Assembly (NCBI GenBank): GCA_963707275.1
Contig: CAVPPH010000002.1
Location: 1 to 64,000 of the forward strand
Direction of reading: 5' to 3'
DNA: 64,000 nt
Origin: JACKBK01 sp963707275
GTDB taxonomy: Bacteria > Chloroflexota > Anaerolineae > JAAEKA01
Notes under the pieces: model-generated
Told to the model about the DNA's origin: nothing
The model's database searches: none
The model's input: only the letters and a program-made list of their open reading frames with translations
Program-made: the position numbers and the translations under genes
Part shown: piece after piece, positions 43,569-53,500 of the stretch
Numbering within the stretch: the stretch's first letter is position 1
Layout of the letters: each line of letters opens with the position of its first letter

Positions 43569-44518
43569 CAGGGGCTTGAGCTGGCAGCCAGAAAGCGGCC
43601 AATCGTGGCAGCATTGCCCAGGCCCTCCGTCGCGCCGACAGACTGGGTACACAGCGCCCCAGCCGCGTTGGCGAACCGGGCCAGCTTGTTCAGCGGCCAG
43701 CGCTGCCGCCAGCCAAAAACCACGGCTGCCGCCCAGGCGTCGCCCGCGCCGCAGGTGTCCACCACTGACGCCTCAAAGGCCGGTAGCACAATTTGCTCGC
43801 TGGCAGTCGCCAGCGCGCAGCCCGCCTCGCCCAGCTTGATCGCCATCAGGCCAACGCCCGCCGCCAGCCCGCGTGCCAGCAGTTCATCGACGCTCCCGTC
43901 ACCCAGCACAGCTTGCGCCTCGCCCAGGTTTGGCAGAAACAGATCGACGTGCGGCAGCAGCGGCAGGATGTCGGCCCGGCTGTCGCGCGGCGGGTTGAGT
44001 GTGATATCCAGGCTGACGGTCAGGCCGGCCGCGCGGGCACGGCGGGCTATAAGGGCACCTGCGTCTCCTGCAAGACCAGGCAGCGCGCCCATGGCAGCCA
44101 GGTGCAGGTGATCGAACCGGCGCAACAGGCTGTCAGGCAGATCGTCGGGCGTCACCAGATTGCATGCGCCGCCGAAGACGTAGAAGCTGCGCTCGCCGTT
44201 GCCAGTCACCAGCGCTGTGTTGATGGCCGTCGCCGCCCCGGCCGTTGCCAGCAGCGGACTCGTGTCAACGCCCTCTGTCTCCAGTGCATGGCGCAGCAGC
44301 CAGCCCAGATCATCCCCGCCGACGCGGCCAGCCAACGCGACCTGCCCGCCCTGGTCAGCCAGCAGGCGGGCAAAGGCGACCGCTGCGTTGGCCGCGCAGC
44401 CGCCAATGGTCAGCCGCGCATCGTCGACGAAACGATTGCCTCCCAGGGGGGGCAGGTCGTTGACGGGACGAAGCACCAGGTCGCCGCAAACAAATCCAGC
44501 CGAAAGAATGGTAAACAC
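43568..44518 (-). CDS. PfkB-family carbohydrate or nucleoside kinase
   Basis: Phosphorylates a sugar or nucleoside using ATP; the exact substrate cannot be told. Intact, 316 residues. DDARLTIGGCAANAAVAFAR is the substrate-binding region, VALAGRVGGDDLGWLLRHAL the first signature, and SVVDTCGAGDAWAAAVVFGW carries the catalytic Asp in GAGD. LFLPNLGEAQAVLGDGSVDE is also typical. The start is a GTG at 44518 (MFTILSAGFVCGDLVLRP), as no ATG lies at the family's usual position. A role as pseudouridine kinase beside psuG is imaginable but psuG is 19 kb away. Confidence 0.88.
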   Translation of the reverse strand: MFTILSAGFVCGDLVLRPVNDLPPLGGNRFVDDARLTIGGCAANAAVAFARLLADQGGQVALAGRVGGDDLGWLLRHALETEGVDTSPLLATAGAATAINTALVTGNGERSFYVFGGACNLVTPDDLPDSLLRRFDHLHLAAMGALPGLAGDAGALIARRARAAGLTVSLDITLNPPRDSRADILPLLPHVDLFLPNLGEAQAVLGDGSVDELLARGLAAGVGLMAIKLGEAGCALATASEQIVLPAFEASVVDTCGAGDAWAAAVVFGWRQRWPLNKLARFANAAGALCTQSVGATEGLGNAATIGRFLAASSSP

Positions 44519-44653
44519 GACGCTATGCTGGCCCTTTCGTTGCAGTACGCCACAAAGAGATGGCGCTCAATTCTACCACGCCGAAAATGCCCGTGCCAAT
44601 CACCTGCGCGCCGAATGAGGGCTTCCTGGAAGTTGAACTTCTGAAGAACGAGC

Positions 44654-44681
44654 GGCCCGTGTCTCACGTTCGAGACACGGG
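44654..44681. terminator. Hairpin after the beta-propeller lipoprotein gene
   Basis: A perfect 11-base stem, GCCCGTGTCTC with its complement, and loop ACGTTC. It lies downstream of the leftward lipoprotein gene across a pyrimidine-rich tract (44702-44762). The lack of a clear T run makes its terminator role likely but not certain. Confidence 0.6.
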
Positions 44682-44762
44682 CTGCTCCCAAATATCCTAT
44701 AGGTCCCCTCTTTTCCCTCTCCTCCTCCCCTTTCCTCCTGTCCCTCCCTTTCCCCCGCCCTT

Positions 44763-46184
44763 CTACGGCCGCCACCCCATCTTCTCAAAGAACCAGACTG
44801 GCAGCACCGATGCGTCAACGACCTTGCGCAGATCAGAGCCATCTGCGCGCATCGCGTAGATCGCCCAGCCACCGCCGCGATCTGAGCGGAACGCGATCCA
44901 GCCGCCATCGGGCGACCACACGGGCAGGCCGTCGCTGTTCACGCTGTTGGTCAGGCGTATCTTGTTGCTACCATCCGCGTTGATGCGATAGATCTCGAAG
45001 TTGCCGTCGTCCTGCGAGATGTACGCAATCTGCTGGCCGTTGGGACTCCAGGCGGGCTGGCCGTCGCTGCCGCCGGTCGTCAGCCGCCGCTGCTCGCCCG
45101 TATCCGGGTTGGTCAGATAGATGCCGCACGCGCCGCCGACGCAGGCGCGGTGGGCGATCCAGTTGCTGTTTGGTGACCAGGCCGGGTATTCACCCGCGGT
45201 CAGGGGGCGCAGACCGCTGCCGTCGGCATTGAGGATGTAGACCGTCTCGCCGTCCCCGGCTGCCAGGCGGCTGCTGTCCGGTGACCACGAGGGATACGCC
45301 CCGCCGCGGATGATCAGATGCTCGCCGCTGTAGTCCGAGTTCATCGCCCAGATGCCGACCTCATCTCGACCCACAGCACCAGGCCAGGCGAAATAGGCGA
45401 TCTGGCCGTAGTTGGGAGAGAACTCCACCTCGGTGCGCCAGTCGAACAGCCAGCGATGCTCGCCGCTGGCAAAGTTGTACTCGTGCAACTCCCATTTTCC
45501 GGCATCCATGTTAGCCGTGGAGTAAAGCAATATGCCACGCGGCGATCCGCTGCCACCACCGCCGCTGGGCGCCGCGGTTGCACTGGCTGCGCTGGTGGGT
45601 GCGGGCGTCGGGGTTGGCGGCGGCTCAGGGATGTCCTCGGCCAGAGCAATGGCCGCAACATCACCCTCTACGGTCACGAGGCTGGCCGACAGCCACCCTT
45701 TGTCCTCGCCGGCACAGCAGACCTCGTACCAACTGCCGTCCTCGTTCTTCCCGGTGATCTCGTAGCCGGTCCCGCCGCTGGCCGAGCCGATCACCGGGAA
45801 GTCGGTGCCTGGGCCTCCGCGCATGTTCATGTTGCTCCTGGCAACGGCCTGCGGTGCGGTGAGTTCAGGCTCTGGTGTCGCAGTAGGCGGTTCCGGTGTG
45901 GAGGTTGCGGTGGCAGTGGGCGGAACTGCCGTCGCCGTGGGTGTTGGTGGTTCCGGCGTGGCAGTGGGTTGCTCCGGCGTGGCTGTTGCCGTCGGCGGCA
46001 CGGGTGTTGCAGTTGGCGGCACAGGCGTGGCAGTGTCGGCCGGCGGGACCGGCGTCGCCGTGGCGGCCTCCACAACGATTTCTTGTGCAGGCGGTGGTTC
46101 GGCTGTGTTGTCGCATCCGGCCAGCGACACGACGGCCAGTAGCGCCAGTATCAGGCACAGGATCATTGTTCGGCGCGATTTCAT
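44763..46184 (-). CDS. Lipoprotein with SH3-like domain and PD40/TolB-type beta-propeller
   Basis: An exported 473-residue protein. Signal and lipobox: LILALLAVVSLAGCDN. A Thr/Ala/Pro linker of about 80 residues (TATPVPPTATPVPP) leads to a bacterial SH3 domain (ARSNMNMRGGPGTDFPVIG to GWLSASLVTVEG), a second Pro-rich linker, and a C-terminal beta-propeller whose repeats each hold a W-SPD or W-SPN motif (AYPSWSPDSSRLAAGDG, EYPAWSPNSNWIAHRA, GQPAWSPNGQQIAYIS, GLPVWSPDGGWIAFRS). Such propellers bind proteins or glycans. The ATG at 46184 has GGAGG nine bases upstream. Intact. The role at the surface is unknown. Confidence 0.85.
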   Translation of the reverse strand: MKSRRTMILCLILALLAVVSLAGCDNTAEPPPAQEIVVEAATATPVPPADTATPVPPTATPVPPTATATPEQPTATPEPPTPTATAVPPTATATSTPEPPTATPEPELTAPQAVARSNMNMRGGPGTDFPVIGSASGGTGYEITGKNEDGSWYEVCCAGEDKGWLSASLVTVEGDVAAIALAEDIPEPPPTPTPAPTSAASATAAPSGGGGSGSPRGILLYSTANMDAGKWELHEYNFASGEHRWLFDWRTEVEFSPNYGQIAYFAWPGAVGRDEVGIWAMNSDYSGEHLIIRGGAYPSWSPDSSRLAAGDGETVYILNADGSGLRPLTAGEYPAWSPNSNWIAHRACVGGACGIYLTNPDTGEQRRLTTGGSDGQPAWSPNGQQIAYISQDDGNFEIYRINADGSNKIRLTNSVNSDGLPVWSPDGGWIAFRSDRGGGWAIYAMRADGSDLRKVVDASVLPVWFFEKMGWRP

Positions 46185-46454
46185 TTGATTTCCTCCTCTC
46201 GGTAAGCAAGCGACTGGCCACAGCGTGGCGCAGATCATGACCCACCTTGTGACCCGGCCGTCTCGACAATGCAAACCGGCGAGCATTCAGCCCGCGGATC
46301 CGTACGCGATAACACACCAACATTCGCCCGCCAGACCGTATTTGGTCGTCCCACCGATCCTACAATTCAGGAGTGATCTTCACACCCAGAGTACACCACG
46401 ATTGTGAATTCTTGATTACACAAGCGCGTGAAAATCGTGACAAATTTGTCATCT

Positions 46455-48398
46455 TTAGGGCGAAAAGCGCCCTGTTTCCTCGCCGTTGCTCGCGCGGTAG
46501 AGAATTACCTGCGGAGTCAGGGAGGTTGGATCTATGTCCGTTGGCAGGACAAAGTCATAGGCGTCGATCACTGTTTCGCCCGGCCGCCAGGCGGTGGTCG
46601 GGTAGGCCCAGTGAACAGGCACAGCGTCCTGCCCGGCGACGACCTCTCTGTCCGGCCCCAGTAGACGGGCCGACACCTTGAGATCCTCGCCCAGTGGCGC
46701 ATCTGCCTGCCAGGCCAGCCGCAGACGCACCAGCGTCGCCGCGCGCGCATCAACCGGCGCGAAGTCGTAGCCGGTCAGTCGCACATGGTCGCCGAACGGG
46801 ACATCCACCGGGTGTGGCAGCGCGTCCGGCGCGGCCTGGCCGGCTGGCCAGACGCGCACCAGCGGGCCCTCAGCGGTCAACGAGTAGCGCTCGGTCAGGC
46901 CGGACAATTCGCGTGTCAGGTAGACCGGCTGGCCGGCGGCGATCGCTTTCTCGACCGCTGTCAGCCGCCCCGCTTCGTTGTCCGCGGTCACGGTGGAAAT
47001 GTCAGGCCGCAGATCGTGCGCCTGCTGCATGAAGCGTACCAGGGTCGTCTCGCCCAGCAAACCGATGATCGCAGCGTTCTGCGCCAGCGGCTGGCCGAGG
47101 ATGGCCTGGCCGCAGTTGAAAACGTTCCAGTTGCCGCGACGATTGGGCGTCAGCGCCGGAGTCTCGCCGACTGCCAGCACCTCGTTGCACGCCTGCGGAC
47201 GGACGCTGGTCTGCAGCGTGCCCAGGGCTTGTTGCACTGGCTGCGCAAGGACGAACGCGACGACCACGACGGACAACCCTGCCAGCCAGGCTTTATAAGG
47301 CCCCGGCAAACGCATCTGCCGTCCCGTGATGGCCAGCATCGCGCCCAGGCTGTCCAGAATCATGGTCAACCCCACCGACGCGACCAGCAGCCAGGCCATG
47401 CTCGCGGGAATGTAGAACACATCAACATCGGCGGTCTTGTAGGCCGCAGCAAAGGCCAGATTGGCGGCAAAGACCAGCGCCAGCAGCGTGAAACGCCGCG
47501 GCTGTTGCGGGAAGCGCAGCCAGCCGGTCAGTCCCAACAGCAGCCCGACCAGACTGACCTGGCTGGTCAGCAGGTTCAACGGGTAGCCAGAAGGGCGCTC
47601 AACGGCCAGCGGATTGCCGCGCAGGAACGAGCCATAGTCGCTGGCCAGGACGTGGCGTAGGAAGCCCTGCAAGGTGTTGCTGTAGGTGCCATCCAGCGAG
47701 GTGGTGGTTAATCCGCGTAGCGGCAGATACGTGTACAACAGCAGAGGCAGCAGGAGCGCGCCGGCCAGCATCAGCAGGTCGCGCGGCCGGCGCAGCACGC
47801 CCGGATCGCTCCACAGCAGATAGACCAGCACGCCGGGCGCCAGCAGCAGCGTCGTGCGGTGGTGCGCCAGCGACAGGCCGAAGACCAGCGCCAGCCACGG
47901 CCTGCGGGTGCCGTTGCCCAGCAGCGTCAGGAGGAGGATCAGCGCCACGAACAGCCCGTGCAGCGTGTAGACCTCGGCGATGGTGGCCTGCGACCACCAG
48001 GTGCTACTGAGCGCGAACACTGCGACCATAGCCGCGGCCGCCAGCCGGCTGCTGCCCAGTTGGCGCGCCGCCAGGAACATCACGCCGATCGCTGCTGCTC
48101 CGGCGACTGCCGAAAGCAGATTGATGCGCAGCGCGTCGTCGCCCAGCGGTAGCAGGCTGAATAGCCAGCCCAGCACTGTGTAAAGGGGATAGCCGGTCGG
48201 GTGGGCGATGCCGAGGCTGGGGAGGACGACCTGAAACTCGAGGCTGTCGTCGAAGACCGTCGCGACTGTCGGCGCGAGGGTCGCCACGTAAACGATCAGC
48301 GCGGCCGCGGCCAGCGCCAGCGCCCACCAGCCGTCCCCGGGGGCAATCGCGCTCCGGCCTCCGGCGTCACCTGCAAGCGCTCCGCGTCTTCCTGTCAT
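46455..48398 (-). CDS. GT-C membrane glycosyltransferase-like protein (DUF2723)
   Basis: An intact 647-residue integral membrane protein. DUF2723 proteins resemble O-mannosyltransferases that use lipid-linked sugars outside the membrane. Early segment: WWALALAAAALIVYVATLAP. FDDSLEFQVVLPSLGIAHPT, GYPLYTVLGWLFSLLPLGDD carry the family's acidic loop and HPTGYPLY motif. About ten further hydrophobic segments follow, then a soluble C-terminal region of about 230 residues including a beta domain (DHVRLTGYDFAPVDARAATL). The ATG at 48398 overlaps the stop of the upstream FxLYD-like gene, so the two are translationally coupled. Confidence 0.85.
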   Translation of the reverse strand: MTGRRGALAGDAGGRSAIAPGDGWWALALAAAALIVYVATLAPTVATVFDDSLEFQVVLPSLGIAHPTGYPLYTVLGWLFSLLPLGDDALRINLLSAVAGAAAIGVMFLAARQLGSSRLAAAAMVAVFALSSTWWSQATIAEVYTLHGLFVALILLLTLLGNGTRRPWLALVFGLSLAHHRTTLLLAPGVLVYLLWSDPGVLRRPRDLLMLAGALLLPLLLYTYLPLRGLTTTSLDGTYSNTLQGFLRHVLASDYGSFLRGNPLAVERPSGYPLNLLTSQVSLVGLLLGLTGWLRFPQQPRRFTLLALVFAANLAFAAAYKTADVDVFYIPASMAWLLVASVGLTMILDSLGAMLAITGRQMRLPGPYKAWLAGLSVVVVAFVLAQPVQQALGTLQTSVRPQACNEVLAVGETPALTPNRRGNWNVFNCGQAILGQPLAQNAAIIGLLGETTLVRFMQQAHDLRPDISTVTADNEAGRLTAVEKAIAAGQPVYLTRELSGLTERYSLTAEGPLVRVWPAGQAAPDALPHPVDVPFGDHVRLTGYDFAPVDARAATLVRLRLAWQADAPLGEDLKVSARLLGPDREVVAGQDAVPVHWAYPTTAWRPGETVIDAYDFVLPTDIDPTSLTPQVILYRASNGEETGRFSP

Positions 48399-49483
48399 CA
48401 ATTTCCCTGGACCTGGAGTTCAGAGGTGGTGTATCCCTGCCAGTTGGCGGGGAAGTTGATCGAGAACGGTCCGCTGGCACCGGCCGCGAGTGTACTGGTC
48501 GCCGACGATGCTGCGTTGACAATCTGGTTGGCGCCGTCGTAGAGGGTTGCCACGACCTGGACATTGCTGGCTGAGGTTGCGCCGTCGTTGCGCATTTGAC
48601 CGGTGATGAGCAGGATCGTGCCCTGCACCGTTACGTTGCTGGAGATCACTGTCAGGTCGCTGCGCGGCGGCGTGGCGGAGCTCAGCGCGCGCACGATGAG
48701 CGCGTTGGAAGCGATCTGTTGCGGGCCGTAGGCTGTCAACTTGAAGGGGCTGCGCTGGCCGGGTGCGAGCTTGTTCAGCATGGTGTAGGTCTGTGCGGCG
48801 CGCCAGACCAGCCCGTCGGACTGGTAAAAGGTGCCGGTGGCCGTGACGAAGGTGACGTTGCCGCCTGTGTCGTTGCGCAACTCGCCCACCAGCGTTAGTG
48901 TGCTGGTGGTTTCGGTGAAGGCGCGCTGGCTGAGGATCGTGAACTGGTCGATCGGGTCCGTAGTTGTGGCCTGACCGTTGGCCTCGATGGTGTAGCTGGT
49001 GTAGTTGGGCGGCGTGCCCAGCGAGGCGTCGAAGGGCGCACGCTCCCCCGGTCGCAGCGAGAAAACCATGGCGGGCTGCGTCTGATTGTAGACCGGCTGG
49101 CCGTTCTGTAACAGAGTGATGTCGGCGCGCAGCAGGCTCTTGTTGACAGGGGCGCTGTTGACGATCTCACCGATCACATGCAGGCCGCCTGCAACACCGT
49201 CAACGTAAGTCTGGTAGTTCTCGACCAACAGTCCCGCGTTGGGATCAGGGGTTGCGGTAAGCGTCGCAGTAGGTGTTGCAGTGGCGCTGGTGGTTGCCGT
49301 GGCGGTGGGTGTGGCCGTCGCCGTGCCGACTGGCGTATCCGTCGGCGGGGGCGTCGCCTGGTCGGGGCCGCTGTCGATCACCAGCGGCAGGAAAACAGGC
49401 GGCGCGCCCTGCCCAAACGAGACGCCTGCGAGAAGTACTACAATGCCTATCGCGACCATTGCCGCTGTCAGAATCAAACGCAC
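48398..49483 (-). CDS. Secreted protein with FxLYD-like repeats
   Basis: A 361-residue exported protein. A signal peptide (LTAAMVAIGIVVLLAGVSFG) is followed directly by APPVFLPLVIDSG and a Thr-rich linker (TATATPTATATTSATATPT). Three similar beta domains follow, each starting with a strand and a statement of change such as GGLHVIGEIVNSAPVNKSLL, STLTLVGELRNDTGGNVTFV and TILLITGQMRNDGATSASNV; this fits FxLYD-type domains. It starts at GTG 49483 with GGAG eight bases upstream. Intact and coupled to the GT-C gene, so it might be its glycan-carrying or assisting partner; that is inference. Confidence 0.75.
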   Translation of the reverse strand: MRLILTAAMVAIGIVVLLAGVSFGQGAPPVFLPLVIDSGPDQATPPPTDTPVGTATATPTATATTSATATPTATLTATPDPNAGLLVENYQTYVDGVAGGLHVIGEIVNSAPVNKSLLRADITLLQNGQPVYNQTQPAMVFSLRPGERAPFDASLGTPPNYTSYTIEANGQATTTDPIDQFTILSQRAFTETTSTLTLVGELRNDTGGNVTFVTATGTFYQSDGLVWRAAQTYTMLNKLAPGQRSPFKLTAYGPQQIASNALIVRALSSATPPRSDLTVISSNVTVQGTILLITGQMRNDGATSASNVQVVATLYDGANQIVNAASSATSTLAAGASGPFSINFPANWQGYTTSELQVQGN

Positions 49484-49600
49484 GATAACACTCCGATCGC
49501 TACTGTCAATATTACTTAAACACAGTCAGGCTGGCATTATAGCAGCACTCAAGCTGCGCGGGCAATCGCGACCATATGGGTCGATTGCACTAGCAAACAT

Positions 49601-49614
49601 GATGCAATTGCATC
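49601..49614. promoter_or_regulatory. Perfect palindrome abutting a -35 element
   Basis: GATGCAATTGCATC, a 14-base perfect palindrome, ends one base before TTGATG. This is a good position for an activator or repressor site. Confidence 0.5.
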
Positions 49615-49643
49615 TTGATGCGCCGGACGGCCGCACGTATAAT
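49615..49643 (+). promoter_or_regulatory. Sigma70-type promoter for the DNRLRE/CSLREA genes
   Basis: TTGATG (49615-49620) and TATAAT (49638-49643) are 17 bases apart. Transcription would begin about 170 bases before the TTG start at 49818. The 334-base gap holds nothing else I can support. Confidence 0.65.
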
Positions 49644-49817
49644 TGTAATACGACCGTTGGAGAGTTTTGGACTGGGAGCCGCGGCAGGGACTGCATGGGT
49701 GTTTGGCACGCAGGGTTACAATTTCGCTATATTGGTGACCTGGCGCAGGGTCTGGCAGCGGACGAAAAAGTGTAGACGACTTTGAAAGTCGATTCGCGGG
49801 AGAAGGAGCGTGCGCCA

Positions 49818-50576
49818 TTGGCTGCTCACAGGAAAGTGATCTCGCTACTAGCCGCTGCAGCGGTTGCGGGCATCGCTATTTTCGCGCGCTCAGCGGCTGA
49901 TGCGTCACCTCCTGCCCGCATCGATGATGGCGCCAGCAGCGTGACGGTTCTGCGCACCACGGGCGATACCTGGATCCGCGCCAACACTCAGGCCAACTAC
50001 GGAGATTGGTCGACCCTTGAGGTCGGCGCCACGAGCTTGCGCGATACGGAGCGCGTGCTGCTTGCATTTGATCTCGGCGCGCTGCCGCCGGGAGCGACGA
50101 TTTTCGCTGCCGATCTGCACGTCTTCTATGAGCGCTGCGGATCGCTGGTCTACTGCCGCGATATGCCCGTAGCCGTACACGCGGTGGCAGCTCCTTGGGA
50201 AGAGATGACCGCTACCGGCGGTAATATGTGGAATGCCATCGATCCTGTAGCGCAGTCGCTTCAAGTCGTGGGAACCGATGAAGACATTTGGGTTACCTGG
50301 GACGTACTGCCGCTGATGGAGCAGTGGCACAGCGGAGATCTACCTAACAACGGGCTGGCGTTGCAAGCTGCGTCAGGCATAGTTGAAAACTACAAACAGT
50401 TTGCTGCGCGCGAAAAAGGGGATGGGTGGGCCGCGCACCTCGTTGTCACCTGGGAGGCAGACCCGTACCAGTCACACAAGTTATTTCTGCCGTTACTGAC
50501 GGTTTCGTCGGATTCTGTAAAACCACCTGCCGGTCTTGCTCGTAAGCTGCCGGCATACCGTTTCGAGGAGGAAGTT
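49818..50576 (+). CDS. Secreted DNRLRE-domain protein
   Basis: An exported protein of about 253 residues. I start it at TTG 49818 because AGAAGGAG lies nine bases upstream and the following residues form a signal peptide (VISLLAAAAVAGIAIFARSA). The DNRLRE domain follows: TTGDTWIRANTQANYGDWST, ERVLLAFDLGALPPGATIFA, APWEEMTATGGNMWNAIDPV, VTWDVLPLMEQWHSGDLPNN. It closes SHKLFLPLLTVS. The frame stays open and runs into the next gene, whose own GAGGAGG and ATG (50577) lie within it. A stop just after FLPLL exists in the next frame, so a one-base indel is likely. DNRLRE domains occur in surface structures; the function here is unknown. Confidence 0.75.
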
Positions 50577-53500
50577 ATGTTAATCGCACTATCGAGTGCC
50601 TGGCCCCGGAGAAGATGGGTGCTCCTGACTCTCCTTCTGGCAGGCTTGCTGTGCGTTGGGCTGGCGCTGGCTGCGCCGGTCAGCGCGGATGATTTCGTCG
50701 TCAATTCGACACTCGACACTGCGGACGCGATTCCGGGCAACGGACTGTGCGACGACGGCGCCGGCAACTGCACGCTGCGCGCCGCCATCGAAGAATCCAA
50801 CGTGGTCACAACGACCGCCGACGCGATTTCCTTTGCCATACCGGGCACGGGGCTGCAGACCATCCATCTTCAGTCTTCATTGCCGCCCATCAGCAGCACG
50901 GTGACCCTCGATGCGATCTCGCAGCCGGGCGCGGCCTGCGCAACCGCTTACCTGCCCGCCAGGTTGATGGTCGAGATCGACGGCAGCGCGACGATTTCGC
51001 CCACCAACGGTCTCGTGTTGGCCATCGGCACCAGCGGCAGCACGGTCAAGGGGCTGGTGATCAACCGCTTCCCCGGCAGCGGACTTGTGATCGACGGCAG
51101 CAACAACAACCTGGTGGTCTGTAATCACATCGGCACCAATGCGGCCGGCACGGCAGCGCTGGGCAACGTCTTCCACGGCATCGCCCTGCAAAACAGCGCG
51201 GATAACCTGATCGGCGGCGACCTGCCTGCCGATCGCAACGTGGTCTCCGGCAACGGCCTGCACGGCGTCTACATCCTGACTGGCGAGCCGGAGGGCGACG
51301 CGCCTGAAGACGATCCACCGCCCGGCGGCGGGCCGTCGATCAACAACCGCATCGCCGGCAACTATATCGGCACCAACGCATCAGGTGTTGTCGATCTGGG
51401 CAACGGCCTGAGCGGCGTCGCTATCGAGGGGCCGGGCAGCGACAGCAACACGGTCGATGGCCGCAACCTCCTGGCCGGCAACGAGGGCAACGGCGTGGCG
51501 CTACTGGAAGGTGCGCTGCAAAACACGGTTGCCGACAACCTCATCGGCGTGAACATCACCGGCCGCTGGCCGCTGGCCAATACGCTCCAAGGCGTGCTGA
51601 TTGAGAACGCCGCCGACAGCATCGTGCAGGCCAACCTGATCTCAGGTAACGCGGGCAACGGCGTGCAGATTGCCGACCCGCCCAGCAGCATCGCCTCAAC
51701 CGGCAACCTGGTCATCGGCAACGTGATCGGGATGAACATTCTGGGCGACAAGCCGCTGCCCAACGGAGCTGCCGGCGTGTTCATCCAGAACGCATCATCC
51801 AACACGGTTGGCGGGGCCGCTGCCGCACAGCGCAACGTGATCTCCGGCAACAGCGGCGACGGCGTGCTGATCCAGCGAAGCCCGAACTTCACGGCGATGA
51901 ATAACGCGGTGCTGGGGAACTACATCGGCACGGATACTAGCGGGTCGGACAACGGCGGGCAAAACAACCTGGGCAACGGCGGCACGGGAGTTTCCATGTT
52001 CAATGCCCAGAATTCACTGGTCGACGGCAACGTCATCGGCGCGAACGCGGCCGGCGTCAATATCTCCGGTCCCTTTGCTGAAGGCAACGTTATCACCCGG
52101 AACTTCATCGGTGTAGACGCCACGGAAATGATTGTCTTTGGCAACGGCGAGCACGGCGTTTTCATCGACTCGCGCGCTCATAACAACCGGGTTGGCGGCA
52201 CGGCTGCTGAGGGCAATGTCATCGCCAAACACAGCGGCCGCGGCCTCTGGATGACCGCCGTCGGCACCGAAGGCAACGCAATCCGCCGCAACAGCATCTA
52301 CGAGAACCAGGGCACCGAGATCGAGAACAAGCTGGGCATCGACCTGTCGCCCAGCGCGCCCAACGTCAACGACCCGGGCGATATCGACAACGGGCCGAAC
52401 CTGTCGCAGAACTATCCCAGTATCATCGGCGTCTACGAGTTGGCCGGCCAGGTCCTGGTCAACGGCCTGCTGATGTCGGCGCCTAACACGACCTTTGAAC
52501 TGGACTTCTTCGCCAACACCGTGTGCGACGGTTCAGGCTACGGCGAAGGTGAGACCTATCTGGAGACCATCACGCTCACGACCGATGGCAACGGATTGGC
52601 CGGTTTCTCGTTGACGCTGGCCGCCGGATTGCCGGCCGGTCAGGACTTCGTCACGGCTACGGCTACCGATTCCAACAACAACACCTCGGAGTTTTCCAAC
52701 TGTGTGCAGCGCGCGCCGGCGCTGGTGGTCACCAGCTTGAACGACGCCGACGACAGCGTGTGCAACCTGGCGCACTGCAGCCTGCGCGAGGCCATCAACG
52801 CGGCCAACGCCAACCCCGGCATGGACGACATCGTCTTCGCTATCCAGGGAGCCGGACCGCACAAGATCCAGCCGCAGACTGCCTTGCCTGCCGTGACTGG
52901 CCCGGTCAATCTGGACGCCACTACCCAGCCGCTGGCCGCCTGCCCGCTGGTCATAGACCTGCCGCCTATCGAGCCGATCCAGTATCCGATGCCGGCGCCC
53001 GCTGTGCCTGACGATACCGATCCGCCGCCAAACCTGCCGCGCGTGTTGAAGATCGAGACTCGATGGCAGCCAGGCGGGCAGCGGTGTCAGCGGCCTGACT
53101 GTCAACGCCAGCGACTGCGTCGGTGCGCGGGCTGGCCATCAACAGCTTCGACGGGCACGGGCTGGTGATCGAGAATGGCAGCGGTAACCACGTCTCTTGT
53201 AACTTCATCGGTTTCGGCGTGCTGGGCACTGAGCCGCTGGGCAACGGCGGCGACGGTATCCACGTCGTCAACTCGCCCTCCAACCTGCTGGGTGCGGACC
53301 AGAACGATCCGCCCACCAACTGGTACGGTAGCCATCTGGCGAGCCAGCGCAACGTCATTGGCAACAACCTGGGCGACGGCATCCAGATTGCCGGCCCGCC
53401 CGCGACCGGCAACGAGATTCTGGGCAACTACATCGGAGTCGATGTAACCGGGATCGTGGGCGCGGGCAACCTGGAGCATGGCGTCTACGCTGAGGGCGCG

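Noticed and set aside
43568..44518. Assigning the PfkB kinase as pseudouridine kinase (psuK)
   Set aside because: It is 19 kb from psuG with no operon link, and PfkB motifs alone do not give the substrate.
44702..44762. Pyrimidine-rich tract (CCCTCTTTTCCCTCTCC)
   Set aside because: Considered as a copy of the GGGAAATGA repeat; the period and unit do not match, so I treat it as a spacer upstream of a hairpin.
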